Origin: Otis tarda
Lineage: Eukaryota > Chordata > Aves > Otidiformes > Otididae
Length of the DNA: 64,000 bases
NCBI GenBank assembly: GCA_026413225.1
Contig: CM048575.1
Coordinates: forward strand, 2,446,001-2,510,000
Direction: 5' to 3'
Below are positions 11,813-23,290 of the stretch, in pieces (position 1 is the first letter of the stretch; each line of letters begins with the position of its first letter). The notes beneath the pieces were generated by a model. The model was not told the DNA's origin. It was given only the letters and a program-made list of their open reading frames with translations, and searched no databases. The translations under genes and the position numbers were made by a program.

Positions 11813-12179
11813 AGCGTGGCCAGCAGGTCGAGGGAGGGGATTCTGCCCCTCTGCTCCGCTGCGTCCAGCTCTGGAGCCCCCAGCATCAGAAGGACGTGGA
11901 GCTGTTGGAGAGGGTCCAGAGGAGGCCACGCAGATGCTGAGAGGGCTGGAGCAGCTCTGCTGTGAGGCCAGGCTGAGAGAGCTGGGGCTGTTCAGCCTGG
12001 AGAAGAGGAGGCTCCGGGGAGACCTGAGAGCGGCTCCCAGTGCCCAAAGGGGGCTGCAGGAAAGGTGGGGAGAGACTCTTCAGCAGGGCCTGCTGTGACA
12101 GGACGAGGGGGAATGGTTTTAAAATAGAGGGAGGAAGATTCAGACCGGACATACAGGTTACATTTTTACGCTGAGGGTA
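11813..12179 (+). mobile_element. CR1 LINE internal fragment lacking its 3' tail
   Basis: It begins at GCGTGGCCAGCAGGTCGAGG in the CR1 ORF2 region and continues through the conserved GGAGAAGAGGAGGCTCCGG block. It stops at ACGCTGAGGGTA, before the 3' UTR and octamer tail. A 22-nt internal piece is missing after CTGCTCCGCT compared with the copy at 30231. Both diagnostic one-base ORF2 deletions are present (GAGG-CCACGCAG and GCGGC-TCCCAG). Loss of the 3' end is unusual for CR1 and implies a later deletion. Confidence 0.93.
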
Positions 12180-12877
12180 ATGCAGGATTTCAGTCACACT
12201 GAAGGCTGATCTGAGTTCCCATCTTTCTTTACACTTAATGGTGATACAAGTCTGATGGCGCCCCTTTTTTACAGACTTAGAGGCAAGAAACTGTTACTGG
12301 GGATCTCACAGACCCATGGCCCTTTAATCACCAGTTCTGGACCAACGCCGCTCTTAGGCAGTAAAAACGCCGATCAGCAGGGCCCCAGTCCCGCTGTGGT
12401 GACTTGCAAACACTTGCGGTGGATCCGACGGGCGCTTGGAGAAGCTTGCAGAGGGAAGGTGCTGGGATGCTGCCAGGCAGAAAAGAACAAGAAAGGAAAC
12501 ATCGCACCCAGCGCTTCTCCAGCGCAAGCGGTCCTTGCTGTGCTGCACCCGCCTCCCTCGCGCTGGCGGGGCAAACCTCTCCTCCATCCCAGCCGTACCC
12601 CACAGCCAGCTGGGAGCGGGGCTCCCCTGGGCCTTCCCTGCCTGGGACATGCCGGAAAACCTTCCCCGCCATTCTTTTGTCTTGCTGGGAGCAGCTGCAG
12701 CCGATTCCTCCCTGCTCCTGTGACATCTTCCCTCTGGCCGCTGCAGAGCTTTGGAAAGGCGAGGTCAAAAGGCGCCAGGTTGCTTTTGTTTATTTATTTA
12801 GGGGGTTAAATTAAATGCAGATTTAGTCCTTTTCCAATGCCTTGTACAGCAGAGAATAGAAAACCACATTTCCTTAC
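12180..12877. other. GC-rich unique sequence, no gene supported
   Basis: 12340-12740 is GC-rich and open in several frames on both strands, which is expected from composition. No domain or splice pattern supports coding. Confidence 0.4.
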
Positions 12878-13096
12878 TGTAGCCTGCATCCTGCCCCTTT
12901 GAAAATTCCCTCCTGGGCATGGCTGGAGCGGTGTTCTCTGAGAATATCTGGCTGTAGCGCAGCGACGGGCTCTGAAGCTGTTCCCATCCTACATTAAAAT
13001 AAAGCCATCTGCCAGGAGTCCTTGTACTTTTGCCAGACCACTGAACTGGCCCATACAGGACAATTCTGGGATGGTTCTTCTGCACCTCATAAAACC
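12878..13096 (-). CDS. Candidate internal coding exon, phase 1-1, unassigned
   Basis: On the minus strand a CAACAG acceptor at 13097 and a TACA|GTAAGG donor at 12878/12877 bound 219 nt. One frame is open throughout, with 2 nt, then 72 codons, then 1 nt. Both boundaries are phase 1, as is common for extracellular modules. The peptide is tryptophan- and tyrosine-rich and of balanced composition (visible HPRIVLYGPVQWSGK and RWLYFNVGWEQLQSP). I do not recognise it. The polypyrimidine tract of the acceptor is poor. The exon cannot join directly to the 5695-5836 candidate, because phase 1 would meet a phase 2 requirement. At least one missing exon would be needed if they belong together. Confidence 0.17.
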
Positions 13097-16000
13097 CTGT
13101 TGATGCAGACATTAGACTATCCCTACCTTGCATTTTATGCGACGTTTCTGAGGATTTCAACTGTATTAATGGCTACATGAATGTACTCTTTGTGATTCGG
13201 AGCAGGGAAAAAAAAAAAAGTCCAGTGGGGACTAGAAGGAAACTGAATTACATCCTGCCTGGGCTGTAAGTGAAAATTAAACTGAAATTTCCCCAGGTGA
13301 AAGGCCGGGAAAGTGACTGTGCAGCTGAGTATGGCCGGGCTCTTTCCCTCTGCTTTTCGCACCACGTTTTCTGCCCGGAGTCGTTGCAGGGCAACACAAC
13401 TTGTGTTTCCATTTTTATAAGTAGGCCCTTGTTTATGTGCTCTTTGCATCTTTGTTGTTGCTGTTTTGGTGGTGACCAACTGCCAGAGTATAATTAAGAC
13501 CTGAATGGTTAGGGTGAGAGGAGGGGAAGCAAAAAATCAAAGAGTAGCTGTGACATTGATCAAACTCTGAAATTTGTTATTTTAAGTGTTGGTGGAAGGT
13601 ACCAGATAGTCTGAGAGAAGTCCTCTGTGTACTCTCCAAAAAAAAAAAACCCAGAAAGCCCAACAAAGCACCTTATGGATGGCATGCTCATCCTCTGTGG
13701 GCTGACGTTCGTGTTGCTGTGTTGCAGAGACGGCACACACAGAAGGAAGAGCCGGGTTGGTTTTAGGCTTGTGCACCAGCAAATTGCTAACCAGAGCTGA
13801 GCACGTTTGTGGTTGATGGAATGGGAGCCAGAGAGGAACCAGCCTGAGCTGCAGACACTAGCCTAGGTCTTCAGGGCTAGGTTTTCACTCAATGGCTAAC
13901 ATCTTTCCACTTGTTCCTTAGAGAAACCTGATGGAGAACCTCCCAACACCACTCTCTGCTTTTGAGAACATGAATACGTTTTGCGGTACTTGATGTTATT
14001 TAGCAATCTGATTTTAAAACCCTGAAATGCAGCATAAAGAGATGTTCCTAAAGTTCATTCAGAAAAAAACTGAGAGATCATTAAAGCACCTTTCCTAGAG
14101 GACAGCCTCTTGGTTTCAGAGATGGAGCAGGCACAGAGGGTACGCTGTGTTACTTCCCTCACACCTCCTGGTAAATTAATGTTTCAGAGCCCTGCAGACT
14201 TCATAGCTTCTGGGAGCACAAACAAGCTAAAATCATTATTTCAGGTTAGGAGAAACACTGCACGCTGGAAATTAAAATACTTCCTCTGTGGTTTGCATAT
14301 AACTTGCAGCTTATGTTTCTCCTGACATCCATAAAAGTGAAGACTCTAGTTACTGTATTTAAATAGCATTATTAAAAAAAATGGAGCAGTTTAACGAAAT
14401 TACTCAATTAAATGGAGAACTTCTCATCCGTCTTGAAAAACGTAAGCTAGAGACCAGTCTCCACAGGTACCGAACCTCCCTGGGCCCGTTCCTGGGTTGT
14501 CCTGGGAGATCCCATGCTCGGTTTGGAGTTTGAGGAAGAAGCGATGCTTCAAACCATGCCCACAGCATTGTCCTCCAGCTCAGGAACAGCAGACAAACCT
14601 TTGTTTGCCATCATATGTTGATGAACCATGCCAGGCAACATTTGCATCTGTATTTTAAAAGGAAATGAAGTTTTTTTTTCTTGGATATTACTAATCTATC
14701 TATTAATGGCTGGTTATTTCCTCCACTTGACCCTGCTGTCTGAGGTGTTGTAGCTCCCAGCTGAGCATCTTCCAAACATTTCTGCCACAGATTTCATAAC
14801 TAGCATGCTAGGATGCACAATTTGGAATTTGATCTTTACTGAGGTCACAAAGCCCCAGGTATGTTAAAATCTCTCTGCAGTACTATAACAGTTCAGGTAC
14901 TAAAACACTAGTCTCCCGAAGCCATGCTCTGACTCGAAGGCTTCTTCGGGGTAAGACTGAACCATCAGATCTGTGTTCAGAAAGAGGACTATGAGAGAAT
15001 ACATGCCAAGCAATTGACCCTGGTTTCTCTATCAAAAAAAGTTTGAATTTTGGTAGATCAGACACTATGCAGTTTAGTAAGAGAAGCTGTAATTAGGCAA
15101 AACCTGATAGACAATTAAAGCAGGGTATAGAGACTGTGCACAACACTTCTGTGCTCCTCTGGAATAAAACATCTGCAACGGTTTTGTTAACACAAAGTTG
15201 GTGCTAATTGGACCCAAGAGAAACGAGAGCCGTGCTAACTGTGACACACACCATCTTCTGAAGCTCTTTACAAACATTTAGGTATACATCACTGTTCCAA
15301 GCTGGGGATTATTTCCCCTTCACAGTTAAGCTCCAGATCTGGTTTAGGCTAAGCTTTCCCTTACTGGAAGAAGGAACCCAAACCCAAGGTGAAACATCAC
15401 CATGAGGTGTGCGGGATTGCTCATGCGTTGCTTTTTCAGCTCATTTTTGAGGTGTTCTGGATAGAGAAGGGCTGAGCAACCTATCTGTAGGTACCCCAGG
15501 CTTGACCCTTCCTAGATTTTGTTAGGTAAGGAGGTTTAATTGAGGTGTGCAGCTGGGTCACTGCCAGATCAGATATTAATGTGTTATATTGTGTAGTGTG
15601 TTTATAATACACGTGTATTGAAAGCTGTTTCTCACTTTTTTGGGTGCACATCAGTTCTAGCCTGGTGTCTTTGCAGGGCACCTGTGGGAGAGCAAAAAGA
15701 TCTTTTTCTTTTCTTTTCTTTTTTTCCTACTGTACTTTGATACCAATTATGAGTGATATTTCAGTTGGCAAAGTATTTGCAGTCATGACACTCTGGATAA
15801 TAGACACAGCAAAAAAAAAGCACCCAGGAATAATTGTCATGTTCCAGACTAGAGTCTGCAGCACTGAGAAGTTAAAAATAAATAAACAACAAAAAAAAAA
15901 AAGCAAACTTGGGAATTGCATACTGAGCACATTTTCTGTGGAATTACTAAGAAAAAAGCCCATGAGGTCAATTGAGTAGAAATGCAAGTTAAGACAAAAC

Positions 16001-17442
16001 AGTCCTAAATTAGTAGCTGTCAGGAGAGAGCTAGTTTGGCAGAAAATGTTAAATTGGAGGGAGTCTTAGCCAGGAAGGAGTAGACTCATTAGACACAAGG
16101 AAGATGGGTTTCCAGTTAAAGGTATTTTTAACAAGGGAAATAATGAAATCCTCCTCAAATTCAGGAATTTGAGGGTCAGATTTCTGCCCCGAACTCTGGG
16201 ACATCACTAACCTCAGTTGAAATGCATGAATATCATATGAAACATCCAGAAATGAATAGTTGAGGAGGCTGAGGGTTGGAAAGGAAACCAAGATGGGTAA
16301 AGTTCTGCTGTAAATGGCTACAGAAAAATGTACTGAATCAGAGGATAATCATCAAACCAACTCCAGTCTCTAAAATACCTGGAAATTTGCTGGCAGCATC
16401 TTTAATTGCAACAGGAAATCAGTTTGGTTATGATTTGGACAGAAAGATGATGTTGCTGGAAGACACAGAGGGCTGATTGTCTTGACTTGCACACATGCTG
16501 CCAGTTTGGTGGAATGGGAGCAAAACACAATTTAATGAGCATGCTGGTGTTCTCATTCACTTTTTCGCACACTGGGTGGCTGTCCAAGGGTGTGAAGAAG
16601 AGGGCCCAAGAGGAGAAGTAAGGTTCTGCAAGAGACCTGGGGCCAGACTACGCATTCTTGTGGTGCCCCATGGAGACGGAGAGGAGGTACAGGTTAGGTA
16701 GGAGAGAAATCATTCAGTGAGAGGTTGAGTTTCAAGCCGTCATTGAGGCTATTAGATACTCTAGTCTGATGTCCAGCAGGTGACAAGACATTTTGGGGCA
16801 CTCAGATGCTCTGTCTTGGAACTGAAGACTTGACCTAGAGATGATGTAGTTGTCTACTCTCTGTCCCTCCCATCCTCCGAGCTGTAGTGCCATCAGCTAC
16901 CAATGCTTGTATACAAACACAATAATTTGCATCCATGAGAATTTTTGCAAGAAAAACCTCCTCCCCTGCCCCCCCCAGAGATTAGCAACTGTGTTAAAAG
17001 CTGATGCTGCCCCAAAGGAGGCGTCGAGATCAAATGGCCTGGGGAGGGGAGTGAGGCTGGCCTCTGCCCGTTTCAGATGTGTAGTCATAAATCAGTTTAT
17101 ACCAGTCGGGAAGCTGCAGCCTCAGAGGCAAGCATGTCATTTGATTAGGTGACAAATACCTAACTGATCCCAGCAAAAGCCCAACCAGGCTGTGTGTGCT
17201 TGCGGTCAGACTGGCTGCAAAAAATACAGTTATGTTTCAGAAAAAGTCTCGCAAATGTGAATCGGGGAAGCCCAAAAGGCAGATGAAAGGAAAGCGAAGC
17301 TTGGCACTCAGAACAGCCCGTCGTTTCTGGGTACGGCAGCCTGGCCTTGGCACGTTGGGGCCGGGAGCAGCACGGGCGGTGTGGCAGCCTGGATAGCGAA
17401 GCAGCCACCTGCCGCGATCCGTGTCACCGAATAACGCACGCG
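13097..17442. other. Unique non-coding sequence
   Basis: Mostly AT-leaning DNA with A-runs at 13208-13220 and 15890-15902. A pyrimidine tract, TTTTTCTTTTCTTTTC, lies near 15704-15727. Two modest open frames near 16050-16480 are not accompanied by splice or domain evidence. Confidence 0.45.
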
Positions 17443-17507
17443 GTATACATACATGTGTACACATGTCTGTATATACACACACGCACGCACGCCTGTGTGT
17501 GCGAGCA
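17443..17507. repeat. Alternating purine-pyrimidine repeat, TA/CA/CG/TG mix
   Basis: A run of alternating dinucleotides (ATACATACATGTGTACACAT, then CACACACGCACGCACGC and TGTGTGTGCG) of the kind prone to Z-DNA and length variation. Confidence 0.8.
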
Positions 17508-20500
17508 CGTATTTGTGTCTCAAACTGCCTCTGCTGAAAAACGTGTGGCAATGAGACAAAATATGTGAGAAATTGTTGCGTACTATTGAGTGAGTAGCAT
17601 GGGCACGGCAGGCTGTGCTTGGGATGCCGATGCCGACGAGGGGAATCCCCGCGAGCCCAAGCCAGACCCTCGGGCTTTATAGGGTCAGCGCAGAGCCCCC
17701 GGGCTGATGGGGTTTTGACACCAATGCTGGTGTTTCAAATCAAGGCTGAAGGAGAAAGTAGCCCAGATTGCTGCCATCCAAAGGCTTTTGGATGGCCTGG
17801 ATTGGAGAACCAGATCCTTTGGTACTGAGTGAGTGCCCATGCAGCGTTCATAAAAACTTTCAAAGCTCCCCTGGGAGGGAAAGCAACTGAAGGAGACATG
17901 GGGACAGCCTCGTCCTCTGCAGATGGTGACAGAAATAAATGAGAAGCAGTTGAATGTGTTGCTAGAGCAAATTGTTATATTATTCATTTCTAAATCCGTG
18001 TTTTTCCTTGCATCAGACAAGTGCAACCATTGCTTTTTTGCTAATGTTTCTCACACCTGGGCCAGGACTAAATGGAAAGAGGTGAGACCGTGTTTCTGAA
18101 GCCTGAATGCATCTAAAGTGTCAGTGTTCAGCATGTTTTGGTCATTTCCACTTGAGCTTCATTTGGAGCTGGTGGCATCACCCAGGAGGCAGCGCTGGCA
18201 GCCTGCAAAACCAGACAGGGACCTCCAACCTGCGACGGAGCATCGTCCTCAGCTGCCTCCCGAGAGCAGGGGCAGGTTTTGGGTTTGCAGCAGGTGCTGG
18301 AATCAGGCTATGAACTTCTTGGGACCTGGATGAGGTCGCAGCGGGCTTTCCTCCATGGCGTATGTTGTTTGTGACATAATAGGAAGCATTTATTATTATT
18401 TATAATCAATAATTATATATATGATATATGAATAGAGAGTAATTTGGATATAACTTAGTCTTAAATATCCACATATATAAGGTGCAGAGAGTGTACTGCA
18501 CATTCCGGCTCCTTTGAGATTCTGCCGAGCGTGGAAAACCTCTCCAAAGCACTCAAGAAGTGTGGAGAAAGGTGGTTTCCAACTTTGCTGCTCTGAACTG
18601 CCAGAAGATGGCTTGAGAGCTGCTTTGGGGGCGATTGCAGGGGGCACAGGCGTGGGCGCTGGGGGCTGGGGGTGTTTCGGCAGGGCCGCCCGCGCCAGCC
18701 CCGCAGACACGGAGCTTCCCCAGCGCTGGGGGTGGGCTGGGGGTCGGTCCGTGCGGCCGGCTGCCCTGTCCAAAAAGAGGATTTCTCATCCTTTAGGACC
18801 GGTGATGATTTCACAGGGCAAAGCTTCACCCCCTGACACCAGCGGGCGCAGGTTTTTCCCTCCTGTCCACAAAGTCAGGTGTAAAGCAGGCTTTTGAACA
18901 TTAAGTGAAAGATGGAGGTTTTCCCGGTGTTGGTTGTGTCTCATAGTTGTGGATTTTAGTGAAACGCCAAATTTTGCGACATTCTGGGTAAAATCTGTTG
19001 GTATATTCAGCTGACTTCCCATCTCTGCCACTCTGCTACCAGTTGGCTGAAGCTGATTTAGTCTGCAGAAAGCATGAAAAGCTATGGCATCATGAATTTT
19101 TTTTTTGCATTTATTTGGAAAAATAAATTCCACTGATCTTTGACTATTTTCTGCTCCGTAATTAAAAAAAAAAACAACACACAAAGTCTGTGCATGATGT
19201 TGACAGCAATGGATTTCTGCTTTAGGAGACGTGGTTTTGCTCAAGCGAAAAACGGGGTGCAGCTGAAGATACTAGTCTTTCTGTGTCAGGGCGACCTGAT
19301 TTTGTTGCCCCGAGCCAAACGTCATGTTTTAACAAACTCCTTGCGGTAATGGTATTTTGAGGGCCTTCCCCATCTGCTGTCTCCAGCAGGGACGACAGAA
19401 GCGAAGTTGGCTTCTGATTTCTTTATCAATTCATATGACAAACTTCTTCAGAGGAGAAGCTTTAAAAAAATACTTTCCAAACTGGGCCATCGCCTCCTTT
19501 TTTCGCGGTAGCTGCTCAAAGGCTTTGCCATGGGTTGGTGGGACAGAGGGAGCTGACAGCCCTTTAGCATGCTCGGAGTAAAGCAGATTGTAGCTGGAGG
19601 GAGAAGTGTGAACCCTTTCATCTTGTAAAGAAATTTTTTCTCATCCCACCCTGCCACCCACCAACAGAAAGTTTTGGGTCTTGCCACTGGTACAAAATGG
19701 CTGGGGGGCTTTCCAGAGCTCATTTTTAAAAGGTTTTCTTGGTTTTTCTCAACTTTGAATACTGTACTTGCTTACACATATGAAGAAAAGACATGAGGAA
19801 TCCTTGCCCCAGGGTGATCACAAAGTTTTCTGGCCTGAAGGAGAGCTTATTGGTCTCTGCGGGATCAAAGAGCAGAGGATGAGGTCGTGGGCTCTGCTCC
19901 CAGGACCTCCCCGGCTGACCACAGCCGGGCTTTTCCGGATCTTTTTTTCTCGTCTTCCGCATCACCAGCTGGGCCTGCTGGCGTTGGTGTCCCTCTTGCT
20001 GGAAGGAGACCCAGGCGTTTGCTGGTGCGTGGAGACCCCCGGGCAGATGACACAGATCAGTTGCTGGGCTCCAGTTTCAGGAATTGTTGTTAATACCCTG
20101 GGAGCGTACTCCTGCAACACGCGACAACGCGCTGCGTTTTAGCACGTTAAATTAATTTCAACATTAGAGGTAATTTGAATTCAATTATTCGTTTAAAAAA
20201 ACGTGAGGCCTGTTAAGCAGCTGCTCATCAGGCAGAGCTGCCAGCTCTCCGGTTCCTCCTCTTTCCCACAGTTGCTGCTGCCTTTCCACGGGGGCACGGC
20301 TGCTTCACTGCCCAAATCCAACGCACGGCAGCTTTGGGTGCCCGGAGACCGGAGCTTCTGCCTAATTAAAGCGTTTCCAATACGTGTATTTGGTGTTTGG
20401 AGAGCAGCAAACTGCTGGTGCAGACAGGCCAGCGCTGGAGAAGATGAAACTCAAAGGAACAGTCAGAGAAAAATTAATATTTTAGAGTGTGTGTGTGGGG

Positions 20501-23136
20501 GGGGACCTTACAGTGCCTGTGTGTAGGGAGTCAGGCTTTGAAGCGCTTCGACGATGGATCTTTGCTTGTCACTGACCACAAAAAAACTTGCCGTCAAGTT
20601 TTAAAACTTCATTATATTTTCAGTGAGGTGGTTTGAGCTGGGAAGGGGAGGCTGGCATCCGAACGGAGACCGCCAGCAGCCGGCGCGGGGCTCTGGGAGA
20701 GCTCGGCCAACGTGGTGGTGGTGTAACGCGAAGTTTGGGCAGCAGCCCCTCAGGCTTTCCCGTGAGGCCATCGCTTGCCCAGGCGCTGCTGCCTCGCCGT
20801 ACAGAAACAAGCATTTCATTCCCTGAAGCCAGCGGGTATCGCAAAACCTATCTTTCATATTTCTGGATCCAATTTACTTTGATAAAATGCATGAGATACC
20901 TGTCAAGCATCGCTTTAATTTTTCACGCTTGCTTGTCACTTGCTAACAGTCACTTGTGTAAATTTATTGACCAGATAAATGGCTGGCGTGGCAGCACCCA
21001 AGCCCTTCCCTTGTTCTATTTATCGAACAGTTAAAAGTTTTTCTTCAAAAACAACCCCAAAAGCCATCCCTGCCCTGGGGCATTTTTCCCTTTTTGCAGA
21101 AGGTCACTAAATACCGTTTGGTTTTCTCCTCTCTGGGAGGAGAGGAGAAATTCTAGGGAAGTTTATGCAACTAAAAAGAAAAAAATTAACATTATTGTTG
21201 CCAGTGTTGAGAAACAAAAGGTGTGACTGTAACCTGTAGGGAATTGCGTCTGAAGCTGGGGAAAGTCTCGCTGGTTTGTCCTTATTGCTTTTACTGGGGG
21301 ACATTAATTGCATCATGAGGCGTTACTTCACTGTGAGACCGGTCCCGCCGAGCCCATCTGCGGCTGTGTCCAGGTTGCCGTCTTGACAACCTCTCGTTCA
21401 CGGGACTCGATCTTGCAAATCATTAGGTGTGTGTTAATCATTTCCGAAATCCCGTGGAAATGACTTCTCCTGCAGCAGCAAGGCACTCTTGGGTGTTTGC
21501 ATGCAGTTTTGGGGCAAAATTGCAGGAGTCCTTCCACTGCCTCCAGCTGTTGGGACCTTTCAGGGTTCTCTGTCCCCCGGACCAGGTCAGAGATCGGTTT
21601 GTAGCGGGGCAGCGGCCAGCGGCACAGGAAACCTCAGAGCAATGGTGCTGACACCAGGCTCTGCTTAGCTCCTGTGGGCTTCTTGTTACCCTTAGTTCCT
21701 TATTCAGCGTCAAGTGGTAAAAAGCCACCAGTTTTCACTGATCTCCAGATTAATAGTTGTGCTTTGGTTTTTTTTCTTTTTTTTTTTTTTTTTAATTAAT
21801 CCAAGCTGGGAAGGATGGGAAGAGAGAAACAAGTATGGGCAGAGATTGTATGTGAGAATTCAAAAGATCTTCTTGGAGAGAGCCTCCACTTTCAAGAGAG
21901 CTTACTCCTAACCTAAACCAGCTGCTACCGTACTTCCAGACGGGAGCAAAACGAATGAAAACCTCCTGCCTTGGAAGATCAGAAGGCTAGGGGAGATGGT
22001 GTCAGTGCCCTTTTATTAACTAAAACCCAGAGTTTCCTTGGATATTGATCTCCTTGGATTTTAGATGCAGAATCAATATTTGGGTGGGAAACCTCTCAGG
22101 GGATCTCCGATACTTCATGAAGCACATGGCTTCCTAAGACATTAAATGTAAAGGGGTGGATAGGGTGCATCATTAAACTTCGACCATTGTATTGCAAAGA
22201 AACAATTTTTAAAAGATTAAATCTTTGGATTACTAAATTGTTAGAGTGCAGGAAATAGCGCGTGCAGGCAGAGCATTTGTCGGCTCCGTGAAGCAGCTTT
22301 CCCAGTGACGGAGGCTGCCTGGGCAGCTGACCACAGCTCAGCAGAGGCTGTGGTTGAAATGACCCAGCAGTCCGCCAGTCTTCAGCGACCAGATTTCCTT
22401 CAGACTGCTGAGACCTTCTTCACGGTCACGTGCGCACTGTGAGATAAAACTTTTAACTGTGTCGTAAATAAATAAGATTCGACCTGCCTTTAAAAGTGAA
22501 TTTTGTGAAAAGCAGTGGCAATGTGAGGAGGTATCTTTGCAGAGTGCATTTTACTGCCCCACTGCCACGGCTCAGGTTTGGGGATGTCTGGTTTTGTCTG
22601 CTGTCGCCAGCTCCAGTGACAGCTGAGTTATTGCATGTTGTCTGCAGCATGAGGAGCCGTTGGTTCGGCCAGACGTTGGAGTGGGAACAGCAGTGAGTGG
22701 TGGGGCACACCAACCTGTAAGCATCCACCTGCAGCTGGAATAGGACATCGGTCCTCAGACCTGGCTCCAGAGCACCTTTAGACAGCTTACAGCCCCTCAG
22801 AAAAGAAACGTGGATTTCTTCATGCTTTCCTGCCAGATTTCCTTTCTTTTGGTTCGTGGTTTTCCTTCTATTTTTGAGGTGGAGGGAGCTGAAGCGCCAA
22901 CCTGAACATCTCTTCTTAACTGTGACTTGACCTCTTCCAATGAACAGCACTATATAAATATTATTACTTGGCAAATGAACTGAAAAAATGGCTATGTTTT
23001 AAAAGTAATTTACCGAAAATACTCTTACAAAGTCCACAGACTGCCTGTTTCAAAATGACACACACGATTTCTGCAGGCAAGTGTGTTCCCATAGGGATGC
23101 GCACAGGGGGGATGCAAAATACTGTAGTCCACTGTA
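17508..23136. other. Unique non-coding sequence
   Basis: No gene or interspersed repeat is recognised. Local features are an ATT/TATA-rich patch at about 18388-18430, a T-rich run at 21770-21793, and GC-rich pockets near 18640-18760 and 20640-20800. The minus-strand frame at 22453-22974 has no recognisable domain. Confidence 0.45.
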
Positions 23137-23290
23137 TCATGGAATCATAGAATGGTTTGGGTTGGAAGGGACCTTAAAGACCACCCAATTCCAGCCCCCC
23201 TGCCCTGAGCAGGGACACCTTCCACCAGACCAGGTTGCTCAAAGCCCCGTCCAGCCTGGCCTTGGACACTTCCAGGGAGGGGACATCCCA
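23137..23290 (-). mobile_element. Short CR1 3'-end fragment, distinct subfamily
   Basis: It starts with the inverted tail ATCATGGAATCATAGAATGG. It continues GGGTTGGAAGGGACCTTAAAG and ACCAGACCAGGTTGCTC, then stops after GGGAGGGGACATCCCA. The 3' UTR wording differs from the dominant lineage, indicating another CR1 subfamily. No ORF2 indel site is present to score. Confidence 0.92.

Noticed and set aside
12255-12814. Overlapping plus and minus frames of 98-184 codons
   Set aside because: GC-rich compositional frames without domain or splice support.
16049-16480. Open frames on both strands with ordinary-looking amino-acid composition
   Set aside because: Both strands are open over the same bases and no splice pair bounds either.
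22453-22974. 173-codon minus-strand frame
   Set aside because: No recognisable motif. Terminal part is AT-rich and low-quality as protein.
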